From assembly GCF_000009265.1 (NCBI RefSeq), contig NC_008380.1:4981501-5045500 (forward strand): DNA of 64,000 nucleotides, in the 5' to 3' direction. A model generated the notes under the pieces. The model was given only the letters and a program-made list of their open reading frames with translations, did no database searches and had not been told where the DNA came from. This document shows, one piece after another, positions 50,901 to 59,811 of the stretch; the stretch's first letter is position 1, and each line of letters begins with the position of its first letter. A program made the position numbers and the translations under genes. Origin of the DNA: Rhizobium johnstonii 3841. Lineage in GTDB: Bacteria > Pseudomonadota > Alphaproteobacteria > Rhizobiales > Rhizobiaceae.

Positions 50901-52570
50901 GCTTTGCGGGACAAAAACCAGCGGATTTCCGTCTTCTCGGCAAGATCGAAATCGATCTCGATCTGGTCCGAGCCGCAGATGCCGGAGCTGTCGGCAAAGA
51001 AGATGTCCTCGGCGATCAGCACTTCATTGCCGGGTGCGGAAAACAGCCAGCTTTCGCCGTCCGGCGCCGTCAGCAGCACGGACTCACCGTCACTCTGATG
51101 CAGGACGATCGAAGGATGGATATGAAAACGGGCGACGGCCTTCAGCGGCTCGTCACTTTCATATCCTTCGCGGACAACGAGCCGGTCGCGCCCGGTCACG
51201 ATTGAGCCGGCGGCATTGAGCGTCAGCTCACGCTCGTGCATCACCCCGAACACCCTGACATAACCGTCATGGCTCAGCTTGATGCCGTCGCGTCCGTCCT
51301 CGGTTTCGGCACGCTCGACGGTGATTGTCCTCACCGGTTCGGTGATTGCGTGGTTCAGGAAGGGCGAGGGCGAAAAACGGCTGGACGAGGTGTCGTTGAG
51401 GATGACGGTCGAATGCGCCGCCGTTGTGCGCGCCATCTGGACATAGCGGTGCCCGGCAAATTTCGGCGAACCGGAATTGACGATGAAGCGATGGCGACCG
51501 GACGACATCTCGAAGGAGAGGCTGCCCGCATGCGCAGTCCGCAGCGCGCCGCCCGAAGGCGGCGTGCCGGTATCTGCTATGATCACCGTCTTGCCCCCCG
51601 AAAGCCGCTGATAACGCGAATGCGGTAAAGCCTTGAACGGCTGACCGGCTGTCTCGTCATATCGCAGCACGGACATCAGCTCGTTTGCAAGCGTCGATGT
51701 CGCCCCGTTGAAGAGCGCCAGGTCCCCGTCCTGATGGCGAAAGAACCGCAATGCCGGATAGATGCGGTCTATGCCGGAGATCAGCTTCTGCGGCAGCTCA
51801 TGACCGAGATTGACATAGGTCTGCCTGAGCGGCAGCAGATCGAGCAGCAATTCCAGCCCGACGCGCGGATTGCGCGACACATGGCCGCCATCCGGCAGAA
51901 TCTGGCTATCGAATTCGCGATCGAGCGCCTGCGCCGCCCTTCTGAGCGTAGATGCGCGCGCCGGCATGGCGACGGAGGCCATGGCCAGCGCGATGCGCAG
52001 CCGAAACAGCTCTAGGCCGCCGAGAGTAAACGGCGCCATCCGATGCAGGAACCTCACCTGGAACGCCAGCGACTTCATGAAGCGGCGATAAAAGCCGCGG
52101 TCGGCATTCTGCAGTACCACCGGCGAATGCGACAGCCAGGCGATAACGCGTTGGGCGGTGACGTCGGTTTCCCAGGCAATCCCCTCCATTCGACCGGCAT
52201 GGATGGAAAGCCAGCTGTCGACAATCGCGCGGGCGGCAGCCGAATTACGCTCCGTCTTGTTCGCCCGCATATGCCGCAGCCAGCCGAAGCTGTGAAGACG
52301 GATCGCGAAGGGGCGTGAGGGCAGGGTGAAGGTGAAGGGCGACTTTTCGTTGGTTTCCAGCATGCGCCCGGCCAGGAGAAACCGTCCGTTGAGGATCTCG
52401 TCGGCCACATGCGGATCGATGCTGCGCAGATCAGTCGGCGCAACGATCAGACGCTCGGGCACTTTGATCGAATGACGAAAGAGTTTCAGGCGCAGCAACG
52501 CGACGCGGCGCAAGGCGCGCCGCCAAGCCTCCCGAACATACATGCTCGCAAAACGCCGACCGGACTGCAT
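50897..52570 (-). CDS. Heparinase II/III family protein
   Basis: This 557-residue protein belongs to the heparinase II/III-like group, which includes polysaccharide lyases acting on uronic-acid glycans. The N-terminal half is alpha-helical (alpha/alpha toroid, with GIAWETDVTAQRVIAWLSH and DGGHVSRNPRVGLELLLDLL). The C-terminal part is beta-rich (RYQRLSGGKTVIIADTG, AHAGSLSFEMSSGRHRFIVN, ARTTAAHSTVILND). No signal peptide is obvious. In rhizobia it is regularly next to purH, and its natural substrate is not known. ATG at 52543 is an alternative start. Confidence 0.88.
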   Translation of the reverse strand: MQSGRRFASMYVREAWRRALRRVALLRLKLFRHSIKVPERLIVAPTDLRSIDPHVADEILNGRFLLAGRMLETNEKSPFTFTLPSRPFAIRLHSFGWLRHMRANKTERNSAAARAIVDSWLSIHAGRMEGIAWETDVTAQRVIAWLSHSPVVLQNADRGFYRRFMKSLAFQVRFLHRMAPFTLGGLELFRLRIALAMASVAMPARASTLRRAAQALDREFDSQILPDGGHVSRNPRVGLELLLDLLPLRQTYVNLGHELPQKLISGIDRIYPALRFFRHQDGDLALFNGATSTLANELMSVLRYDETAGQPFKALPHSRYQRLSGGKTVIIADTGTPPSGGALRTAHAGSLSFEMSSGRHRFIVNSGSPKFAGHRYVQMARTTAAHSTVILNDTSSSRFSPSPFLNHAITEPVRTITVERAETEDGRDGIKLSHDGYVRVFGVMHERELTLNAAGSIVTGRDRLVVREGYESDEPLKAVARFHIHPSIVLHQSDGESVLLTAPDGESWLFSAPGNEVLIAEDIFFADSSGICGSDQIEIDFDLAEKTEIRWFLSRKA

Positions 52571-52786
52571 ATTCTATTGTCTATTGACCCTCGTGGTTAA
52601 GAATAGGTGAAAAGCGGCCGATTTCATCGTCCACAATGAATTAATTCGTGACAAGGTTCGAATATACTCAAATTAACGCGTTTCACCTGAAATCATGCCG
52701 GCGGTTTTGGAGAACGGCATGCGTGACACGAGGCTATGAAGCACCTCGTATAATCAAGGCTCGCCGCGAGCGCTCACGCCTTGCAA

Positions 52787-54175
52787 TCAGCCCAGACGCC
52801 GCAGCACCGCCGCATAAAAGCCGTCGAGGCCGGAGCCAATGCCGTCAGGCATTTTCAGCATGGTGGGAAGTGTGCGGAACTCGCCGAGTGGCGTGATTGC
52901 CGCCTCAAGGCCCGGCCAGTCACCGGCGCCGATCGGAACGCGTTCGACCGCATCCGTATCGGAAAGAACACGGGCGACGACGTCCTCACCCTCGACAGGA
53001 TCGAGCGAACAATTCGAAAAAACCAGCGTGCCGCCCGGCTTCAGCAATGTCAGCGCATGCCGCAGCAGCCGTTCCTGCAGCGCCGCCAGCCTGGCGATAT
53101 CCTCAGGCCCCTTGGTCCACAACACGTCAGGGTGCCGGCGTGTCGTGCCGGTAGAAGAGCAGGGCGCATCGAGCAGGATCGCATCGAAACGCTCCGTCGG
53201 CCCGAATGTCGTCAGATCTGCCGCAATCGTCTCCGCCTTGAGGCCGAGCCGGTCGAGATTCGACCGCAGCCGTCTCAGCCGATTTTCCGACTGGTCGAGT
53301 GCGGTGACTGCGCCGCCGGCAAGGATGAGCTGCGCCGTCTTGCCACCGGGCGCGGCACAGAGATCGGCGGTGCGTTTGCCCGCGAGATCACCGAAAAGCT
53401 TGGCCGGTATGCTTGCCGCCGCATCCTGCACCCACCACGCGCCCTCGTCGAAGCCCTCGAGCGAGGGGATGCCGCCGTCGAAGGCGGCGAGACGAATACC
53501 GCCCGTGGGCAAAACAACGCCGTTCAGCCGCTTCGCCCAGCCTTCGGGATCGGACTTGACGGTCAGATCGATTGCCGCCGGTTCGAGCTGGGATTCCGAA
53601 ATCGCCAGCGCCGCGTCCCGGCCATAGGCCTTTTCCAGCCTGGCGATGAACCAGGCCGGCATCGGCGCGACCTTGCCGATGTCGGCAAGCACCTGCTCCT
53701 TCTCGCGGCCGAGCCGGCGGAGGATGGCATTGACCAGCTTGGCAAAACGACGATTGCGCGGATCCTGATTGGCCTGCTCGACGGCGAGATCGACGGCCGA
53801 ATGATCCGGCACGTCGAGATATAGGATCTGTGCTGCCCCGATTGCGAGCACGTGATGCAGCGCCCTTGCGCCCTCCGGCAGCGGCGAATCCAGCAGCCCG
53901 GCAATCGCGGCATCGATGCGCGGCAGATGGCGCAGCGTCGTGTTCAGGATGGCGCGGACGAGCGCCCGGTCGCTTTCGCCGAGCGCCCTATAGGCCGGAT
54001 TGCCGTGTTCATGATCAAGAGCGCCGTCGAGCGGCAGCTTGCGGTCGACGACGGCAGCAAGAATTTTTGCCGCCGCGGCCCGGGCCTGCAGGCCAAGCTT
54101 ATCAGGAGCAGATCGCTCGGTGGAGGGCTTACGCTTGCGGAATGGCTTCTTCGTGCCGTCTGAATTCAAGACCAC
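52787..54175 (-). CDS. RsmB/NOP family class I SAM-dependent RNA methyltransferase
   Basis: This 462-residue enzyme resembles 16S rRNA m5C967 methyltransferase RsmB. The first 150 residues form a NusB-like RNA-binding domain (AAAKILAAVVDRKLPLD ... NRRFAKLVNAILRRLG). The methyltransferase domain follows with ADLCAAPGGKTAQLILAGG (SAM site), ALDQSENRLRRL and the catalytic cysteine region ILLDAPCSSTGTTRRHP. The second conserved cysteine is in LVFSNCSLDPVEGE. The GTG at 54175 overlaps the htpX end by 10 bases. E. coli RsmB is similar, but the exact target cytosine is inferred. Confidence 0.9.
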   Translation of the reverse strand: MVLNSDGTKKPFRKRKPSTERSAPDKLGLQARAAAAKILAAVVDRKLPLDGALDHEHGNPAYRALGESDRALVRAILNTTLRHLPRIDAAIAGLLDSPLPEGARALHHVLAIGAAQILYLDVPDHSAVDLAVEQANQDPRNRRFAKLVNAILRRLGREKEQVLADIGKVAPMPAWFIARLEKAYGRDAALAISESQLEPAAIDLTVKSDPEGWAKRLNGVVLPTGGIRLAAFDGGIPSLEGFDEGAWWVQDAAASIPAKLFGDLAGKRTADLCAAPGGKTAQLILAGGAVTALDQSENRLRRLRSNLDRLGLKAETIAADLTTFGPTERFDAILLDAPCSSTGTTRRHPDVLWTKGPEDIARLAALQERLLRHALTLLKPGGTLVFSNCSLDPVEGEDVVARVLSDTDAVERVPIGAGDWPGLEAAITPLGEFRTLPTMLKMPDGIGSGLDGFYAAVLRRLG

Positions 54176-55128
54176 GGACCTTTTGGCGGTTGCGAACCAC
54201 CGCGACCAAGACCCGTATCCGGAACAGAGCGCGATTTGCGCGACGGATTAGCAGCACGAGCCGGCGACGTCGAGACATTCATGCCGCTTTGCGCCATGTC
54301 GTGCAAAGCGGCGATGCGGTTTTCCGTGTTCGGATGCGTGGAAAACAGATTGTCCATGCGCTCGCCGGAGAGCGGATTGATGATGAACATATGCGCTGTC
54401 GCCGGGTTGCGCTCGGCATCCTCGTTCGGTACATGGGCAGCGCCGCGGGCAATCTTGCCGAGCGCCGAGGCGAGCCAGAGCGGATTGCCGCAGATCTCGG
54501 CGCCGCGGCGGTCGGCAGAATATTCGCGCGTGCGGCTGATCGCCATCTGCACCAGCATGGCGGCGAGCGGCGCCACAATCATCGCGACGATGACACCGAC
54601 GAAGCCGAGCGGATTGCTGTTGTTCTCACGGTTGCCGCCGAAGAAGAAGGCGAAGTTGCCGAGCATTGAGATCGCGCCGGCAAGCGTTGCCGTGATCGTC
54701 ATCGTCAGCGTGTCGCGGTTCTGAATGTGGGCCAGTTCATGCGCCATCACACCTGCGACCTCCTCGGCAGACAAGGCGCTGAGCAGGCCGGTCGAGGCGG
54801 CGACGGCGGCATTTTCGGGATTGCGGCCGGTGGCGAAGGCATTCGGCTGCGGGCTGTCGTAGAGATAGACCTTCGGCATCGGCAAGCCGGCATTGCGGGC
54901 GAGATCGCGCACGATCCGGAAGAATTCCGGCGCATTGCGCTCGTCGACCTGCTGCGCACGATAGGCCGACAGCACCATCCGGTCGGAATTCCAGTAGGAG
55001 AAGAAATTCATGCCGGCGGCAATGACGAACGCGATCATCATGCCGGCCCGACCGCCGATCAGGAAGCCGACAAACATGAAAAGTGCCGTCATGAAGGCAA
55101 GCAACATGGCAGTGCGAACGAGGTTCAT
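54166..55128 (-). CDS. htpX: Membrane zinc metalloprotease HtpX
   Basis: HtpX degrades misfolded membrane proteins and is linked to heat and envelope stress. The 320-residue protein has two N-terminal membrane helices (about 5-45), the zinc motif HELAH in VMAHELAHIQNRDT, two more hydrophobic stretches, and the third zinc ligand region REYSADRRGAEICG. The C-terminus is basic and proline-rich (GRGGSQPPKGPW). It overlaps the rsmB-like gene by 10 bases and is divergent from the SDHAF4-like gene. Confidence 0.95.
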   Translation of the reverse strand: MNLVRTAMLLAFMTALFMFVGFLIGGRAGMMIAFVIAAGMNFFSYWNSDRMVLSAYRAQQVDERNAPEFFRIVRDLARNAGLPMPKVYLYDSPQPNAFATGRNPENAAVAASTGLLSALSAEEVAGVMAHELAHIQNRDTLTMTITATLAGAISMLGNFAFFFGGNRENNSNPLGFVGVIVAMIVAPLAAMLVQMAISRTREYSADRRGAEICGNPLWLASALGKIARGAAHVPNEDAERNPATAHMFIINPLSGERMDNLFSTHPNTENRIAALHDMAQSGMNVSTSPARAANPSRKSRSVPDTGLGRGGSQPPKGPWS

Positions 55129-55238
55129 TGCGAATCTCCATCTCCGATTTCGGCGTCACAAGCTTTCAATCCCGGCACCGGCGCATTATGATTTGGTTAT
55201 TCATCAGCCATTTTCAATATTTCCGGCAGGAGACGGCC

Positions 55239-55463
55239 ATGCAGGACGCCGATAACGACAACAGCGAGACGCCGATGGCCGAGGGATCGGAGCCGTCGCG
55301 CAAGATGCTGTCCCCGGCTGCCAGACGCGCCCTTGCCGAAGCCGAGGAGCGGCGAAAGAACCAGAAGCCGCTGGAGCTGCCGCCGGAGATCGGCGGCCGC
55401 GGCGGAGCCGAGCCGGCGCGTTTCGGCGATTACGAAATCAATGGCAGGGCGATCGATTTCTAA
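55239..55463 (+). CDS. DUF1674 (SDHAF4-like) protein
   Basis: This 74-residue protein has the DUF1674 pattern: a variable hydrophilic start, LSPAARRALAEAEERRK, then PPEIGGRGGAEPARFGDYE and the ending NGRAIDF. The mitochondrial relative SDHAF4 protects and assembles the flavinated succinate dehydrogenase subunit; a similar role here is inferred from family membership. AGGAGA lies 8 bases before the ATG. It stands alone, divergent from htpX and convergent with acsA. Confidence 0.88.
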   Translation: MQDADNDNSETPMAEGSEPSRKMLSPAARRALAEAEERRKNQKPLELPPEIGGRGGAEPARFGDYEINGRAIDF

Positions 55464-55589
55464 ACCAATATTTGCTGTTGGCTTCCTCGGTCGCAGCAGG
55501 ATGGAACCAAGAATCCGGCTAACGATATTTTGGGCGACAGGTATTTCGGCCGCATATAGCGGGCCGACAAACCATGCATCGAATACGCG

Positions 55590-55640
55590 GAAACAAAAGA
55601 GCCGCCCCGGAAGAAGCCCGAAAGGGGGCCGGAGCGGCTC
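55590..55640 (-). terminator. Intrinsic terminator of acsA
   Basis: On the minus strand GAGCCGCTCCGG pairs with CCGGGGCGGCTC (12 bp with one mismatch), with a CCCCCTTTCGGG-type inner hairpin in the loop, and is followed by TTTTGTTT. It sits just after the acsA stop. Confidence 0.8.
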
Positions 55641-55646
55641 GACATA

Positions 55647-57602
55647 TCAGGCGGTCGCCTTGTTCTGCCGGTTGGCGATAAGATCGTCGACGACTGCCGG
55701 ATCGGCAAGGGTCGAAGTGTCACCGAGAGCACCGAAATCGTCTTCGGCGATCTTGCGCAGGATGCGGCGCATGATCTTGCCGGAGCGGGTCTTCGGTAGG
55801 CCGGGCGCAAACTGGATCTTGTCGGGCGCGGCGATCGGGCCGATTTCGGCCCGCACATGTTTCACCAGTTCCTGGCGAAGCGTGTCCGATCCCTCGTGGC
55901 CGGACATCAGCGTCACATAGCAATAAATGCCCTGGCCCTTGATCGGATGCGGGTAACCGACGACTGCGGCTTCCGAAACCAGATTGTGCGAGACGAGGGC
56001 GGATTCCACCTCCGCCGTGCCCAGCCGGTGGCCGGAGACGTTCAGCACGTCGTCGACGCGGCCGGTGATCCAGTAGTACCCGTCAGCATCGCGCCGGCAG
56101 CCATCGCCGGTGAAATACTTGCCCTTGTATGTGGAGAAATAGGTCTGGATGAAGCGCTCGTGATCGCCATAGACCGTGCGCATCTGGCCCGGCCAGCTGT
56201 CGGTGATGCAGAGATTGCCATCGGCCGCGCCTTCCAGCACCTTGCCCTCATTGTCGACCAGCTGCGGCTTGATGCCGAAGAACGGGGTCGTCGCCGAACC
56301 GGGTTTCAGATCGGTGGCGCCAGGCAGCGGCGTGATCATATGGCCGCCGGTTTCCGTCTGCCACCACGTATCAATGACGGGGCAGCGCTTGTCACCGACG
56401 ACATTGTAATACCATTCCCAGGCCTCTGGATTGATCGGCTCGCCGACCGTGCCGAGCAGGCGCAGCGACGAGCGCGAGGAGCGAGTGACGAAGTCGTCAC
56501 CGGCACCCATCAGCGAGCGGATCGCCGTCGGCGCGGTATAGAAGATGTTGACCTTGTGCTTGTCGATGACTTCCCAGAAACGGCCCTGATCCGGGAAATT
56601 CGGCACGCCCTCGAACATCAGCGTCGTCGCGCAGTTCGCAAGCGGCCCGTAGACGATATAGGAATGGCCGGTCACCCAGCCGACATCGGCCGTACACCAG
56701 TAGACATCGCCGTCGTGATAATCGAAGACATATTCATGCGTCATCGCTGCATAGACGAGATAACCGGCGGTCGTGTGCAGCACGCCCTTCGGTTTGCCGG
56801 TCGAGCCTGACGTATAAAGAATGAAGAGCGGATCTTCCGCCTTCATCTTCACCGGCGGGCATTCCGCCTTCACCGTGGCAATTTCTTGGTGATACCAGAG
56901 ATCGCGGCCGGGAGCCCAGCCGGTCTTGCCGCCGGTGCGGCGAACGACCAGCACCTTGGTGACATTGACATACTGGCGAGCGGCGATATGGATCGCCGTA
57001 TCGGTATTGTCCTTCAGCGGCACCGGCTTGCCGCCGCGCACGCCTTCGTCACAGGTAATGACGAAGGTGGATTCGCAGTCGACGATACGCCCCGCCAAGG
57101 CCTCCGGCGAGAAACCGCCGAAGACGACCGAATGCACCGCGCCGATGCGGGCGCAGGCGAGCATCGCATAGGCGGCTTCGGGAATCATCGGCATGTAGAT
57201 GGTGACGCGATCGCCCTTCTTGACGCCGTGCTTCTTCAAGACGTTCGCCATCCGGCAGACATACTCGTAGAGCTCGTTATAGGTGACCTTCTTATCGACA
57301 TAGGGGTTGTCGCCCTCCCAGATGATCGCCACCTGGTCGCCATTCGTTTTCAGATGGCGGTCGATGCAATTATAGGAGACGTTTGTCTGACCGTCCTCGA
57401 ACCACTTGATCGAAACCTTGCCGGTAAAGGAAGTGTTCTTAACCTTGGTATAGGGCTTGAACCAGTCGATCCGCTTGCCGTGCTTGCCCCAGAACTTGTC
57501 CGGGTTCTCGACGCTTTCCTCGTACCATTTCAGGTACTTTTCCTTATCGATCAGGGCGCGCGCCTTCACCGGCTTCGTGACCGGATAGATCTTCTCCGAC
57601 AT
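55647..57602 (-). CDS. acsA: Acetate--CoA ligase (acetyl-CoA synthetase)
   Basis: AcsA activates acetate with ATP and CoA to acetyl-CoA. The 651-residue length is standard. The P-loop-like YTSGSTGKPKGVLHTTAG, the DTWWQTETGGHMI active-site motif and YFTGDGCRRDADGYYWITGR are present. The C-terminal acetylation-sensitive lysine is in PKTRSGKIMRRILRK. The ATG at 57602 has GAGGAGGAG four to twelve bases upstream, an unusually strong ribosome binding site that can pair over nine bases with the loop sequence of the sRNA at 6534-6665. Confidence 0.97.
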   Translation of the reverse strand: MSEKIYPVTKPVKARALIDKEKYLKWYEESVENPDKFWGKHGKRIDWFKPYTKVKNTSFTGKVSIKWFEDGQTNVSYNCIDRHLKTNGDQVAIIWEGDNPYVDKKVTYNELYEYVCRMANVLKKHGVKKGDRVTIYMPMIPEAAYAMLACARIGAVHSVVFGGFSPEALAGRIVDCESTFVITCDEGVRGGKPVPLKDNTDTAIHIAARQYVNVTKVLVVRRTGGKTGWAPGRDLWYHQEIATVKAECPPVKMKAEDPLFILYTSGSTGKPKGVLHTTAGYLVYAAMTHEYVFDYHDGDVYWCTADVGWVTGHSYIVYGPLANCATTLMFEGVPNFPDQGRFWEVIDKHKVNIFYTAPTAIRSLMGAGDDFVTRSSRSSLRLLGTVGEPINPEAWEWYYNVVGDKRCPVIDTWWQTETGGHMITPLPGATDLKPGSATTPFFGIKPQLVDNEGKVLEGAADGNLCITDSWPGQMRTVYGDHERFIQTYFSTYKGKYFTGDGCRRDADGYYWITGRVDDVLNVSGHRLGTAEVESALVSHNLVSEAAVVGYPHPIKGQGIYCYVTLMSGHEGSDTLRQELVKHVRAEIGPIAAPDKIQFAPGLPKTRSGKIMRRILRKIAEDDFGALGDTSTLADPAVVDDLIANRQNKATA

Positions 57603-57834
57603 GCAACTCCTCCTCATGGGATATGCGACGGGCCGCGTCAGCTAGGTAGTGGCCCGGACTGAAATCACGGCAATTCATAGCAGTTCGCACCGCCACGGCA
57701 ATTAGACGAAGGTCATTTCATTTCGGAAGAATTGCAATTCTGCGACAGTGCGGTTATATAGCGCCATATTTCCCGGACATTGTGGTGACAATCCACGGAC
57801 CGCGACCGGCGCGGACGATAGAAGGACTATATCC

Positions 57835-58539
57835 ATGGCTCAAACACTGCTCATGCCGAAGGCGACCGCCATTTGGCTCGTCGACAATACGGCACTGTCT
57901 TTCGATCAGATCGCGCAGTTCTGCAAACTGCATCCGCTCGAAGTCAAGGCGATCGCCGACGGCGAAGCGGCGCAGGGCATCAAGGGCCTCGACCCGATCT
58001 CGACAGGACAGCTTTCCCGCGACGAGATTGCCCGCGCCGAGGCCAATCCGAACCACAAGCTGAAGCTTTCCGAACCGAAGGTGCGGGTGCCGGAATCCAA
58101 GCGCCGCGGTCCGCGTTATACGCCGGTTTCCAAGCGTCAGGATCGCCCGAACGCCATTCTCTGGCTGGTTCGCAACCATCCGGAGCTGAAGGACGCGCAG
58201 ATTTCCCGCCTGGTCGGCACAACGAAATCGACGATCGAGCAGATCCGCGAGCGCACCCACTGGAACTCCGCCAACCTGGCGCCGATGGATCCGGTAACAC
58301 TCGGCCTCTGCAGCCAGATCGATCTCGACATGGAAGTGGAAAAGGCCTCCAAGGGTCGTCCGCTGCCGACCGCTGCCGAGCTGGGCGCGACGCTGCAATC
58401 GGCACAGGAGACCGAGCGCCTGAGCCCGAGCTACGAGCGCGAGGAGGAAAAGGAAAAGGAAATCGACGCCGATGCCGTCTTCCGCAAGCTCAGTTCGCTG
58501 CGCTCGGCGCCGAAGGACGAGGACGACGATCAGTACTGA
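57835..58539 (+). CDS. trcR: Cell cycle transcriptional regulator TrcR (DUF1013)
   Basis: This 234-residue protein matches the alpha-proteobacterial DUF1013/TrcR family. The start is conserved (LLMPKATAIWLVDNTALSFD). The middle is HTH-like (FDQIAQFCKLHPLEVKAIAD and AQISRLVGTTKSTIEQIRER). GPRYTPVSKRQDRPNAILWL lies between them, and the end is acidic. The family is described as a cell-cycle transcription regulator. The ATG at 57835 is preferred; it lies in a leader divergent from acsA. A strong bidirectional terminator follows. Confidence 0.9.
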   Translation: MAQTLLMPKATAIWLVDNTALSFDQIAQFCKLHPLEVKAIADGEAAQGIKGLDPISTGQLSRDEIARAEANPNHKLKLSEPKVRVPESKRRGPRYTPVSKRQDRPNAILWLVRNHPELKDAQISRLVGTTKSTIEQIRERTHWNSANLAPMDPVTLGLCSQIDLDMEVEKASKGRPLPTAAELGATLQSAQETERLSPSYEREEEKEKEIDADAVFRKLSSLRSAPKDEDDDQY

Positions 58540-58560
58540 AGTATCAGTGATTTCATGAAA

Positions 58561-58597
58561 AACCCCGCCGGTATGAGCTGACCGGCGGGGTTTTTTG
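58561..58597. terminator. Bidirectional terminator between trcR and flagellin
   Basis: AACCCCGCCGGT (58561-58572) pairs with ACCGGCGGGGTT (58581-58592), with TTTTTT on the plus side and TTTTTC on the minus side. It can end both convergent transcripts. Confidence 0.9.
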
Positions 58598-58618
58598 TTG
58601 CGGATGGCCTGTTTCGGA

Positions 58619-59554
58619 TTAGCTGCGGAACAGAGTGAGAATGTTCTGCGCCGAACTGTTGGCGATCGAGAGCGACTGGATGGCGAGCTGCTGCTGTGTC
58701 TGCAACGCCGAGAGCTTGCTTGATTCTTCTTCCATATCGGCATCGACCAGACGGCCGACGCCGGAATCGATCGAATCGTGCAGACCGCTGACGAATGTTT
58801 CCTGCAGCTGGATACGGGTCGAGATCGAGCCCAATGCCGAGCCGGCGGCGGTCATAGCGCCGAGAACCAGTTCGACGCCGGTCAGGGCTGCGTCAAGCTG
58901 ACCCTGGGTGAAACCGGTGATGTCGAGATCATATATCGACGCCATGACGATGACGGTGCTCCCATAGGTTCCGTTGAAGGCCGTGCCGATGATACCGCTG
59001 GACGTCTCGATTGCACCGGTGCTCGTCATGCCGAAAAGCACGTTTCCAAGCGAGCCCGAATCGAGCACGTAGTCCGTCATCTTGACGGAGACGGCATTGC
59101 TGCCGTCGCGGACGAAGGACGAAACGACGCTCTTCGTGCCGGAGGCGCCGGCAACCCAGTTTTCGCCGGAGAAGGACGCCGATTGAGCGATGCTGAGCAG
59201 CTGCTCCTGCAGCTGGTCGAGTTCTTGCTGGATCTTCGTCTTGTCGACGCCCTTTTCGGTGGCGGCGACGATCTTGGCCTTGATGTCGCTGACGACATCG
59301 AGCGCGCTGTCCATGGCTGAATAGGCGGTATCGACCTTCGCTGCGCCGAGCCCGAGCGCGTCGGAGACGGCCGAAAGCGCCATGTTGTCGGACCGCATGG
59401 TCGTCGCAATCGACCAATACGCGGCGTTGTCGGCCGCTTTCTCCACACGATAACCCGATGAAACGCGACCTTGGGTGTCCTTAAGGCTATCGTTTACGCC
59501 GCGCAAAGTCTGCAGCGCTGCCATAGCAGCGTTGTTGGTGAGGATGCTTGTCAT
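58619..59554 (-). CDS. Flagellin (orphan locus)
   Basis: This 311-residue protein is a rhizobial flagellin. The N-terminal D0/D1 part reads TSILTNNAAMAALQTLRGVN and RVSSGYRVEKAADNAAYWSI. A variable centre follows, and the C-terminal part reads GSISTRIQLQETFVSGLHDS and LQTQQQLAIQSLSIANSSAQ, ending LFRS. Both coiled-coil ends needed for filament assembly are intact. No other motility gene is near, so it is outside the main fla cluster. In R. leguminosarum a flagellin gene (flaE) lies apart from the cluster in this sort of chromosomal position; the match of symbol is not certain. Start ATG 59554; a weak GGAAC precedes it. Confidence 0.93.
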   Translation of the reverse strand: MTSILTNNAAMAALQTLRGVNDSLKDTQGRVSSGYRVEKAADNAAYWSIATTMRSDNMALSAVSDALGLGAAKVDTAYSAMDSALDVVSDIKAKIVAATEKGVDKTKIQQELDQLQEQLLSIAQSASFSGENWVAGASGTKSVVSSFVRDGSNAVSVKMTDYVLDSGSLGNVLFGMTSTGAIETSSGIIGTAFNGTYGSTVIVMASIYDLDITGFTQGQLDAALTGVELVLGAMTAAGSALGSISTRIQLQETFVSGLHDSIDSGVGRLVDADMEEESSKLSALQTQQQLAIQSLSIANSSAQNILTLFRS

Positions 59555-59593
59555 GATCCGTTCCACAATCGTTGAGAAAGGGGCAATCCGGAC

Positions 59594-59694
59594 TACAGCG
59601 CCGCCCGTCTTTCAGACGCGCAAAGGACGCTGTAGCACTTCAACTGCTGCACAATTTTGTCCTTAAATCGATTCCGATTTAAGGAATTATGCAG
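59594..59694. repeat. Palindromic mosaic repeat, copy 6
   Basis: TACAGCG...GTC/GAC...CGCTGTA is followed by CACTTCAACTGCTGCA and CCTTAAATCG/CGATTTAAGG...TTATGCA. The same modules occur in the opposite orientation at 29943-30034. It lies 40 bases upstream of the flagellin start, where promoter elements would be expected. Confidence 0.7.
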
Positions 59695-59811
59695 TAGGCC
59701 GGTAACGGCGACCGCGTCATGCAAAGCCTGCTATGCAAGCCATTGCCGTTAACAAATGCTTGCATCAACATGGTTAACAATTCCTCAATTAGGCTTACCG
59801 AAAGTTTAAAT

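Noticed and set aside
52679..52694. CGTTTCACCTGAAATC resembling parS
   Set aside because: The central CACGTG is broken (CACCTG) and four positions differ, so ParB binding is unlikely.
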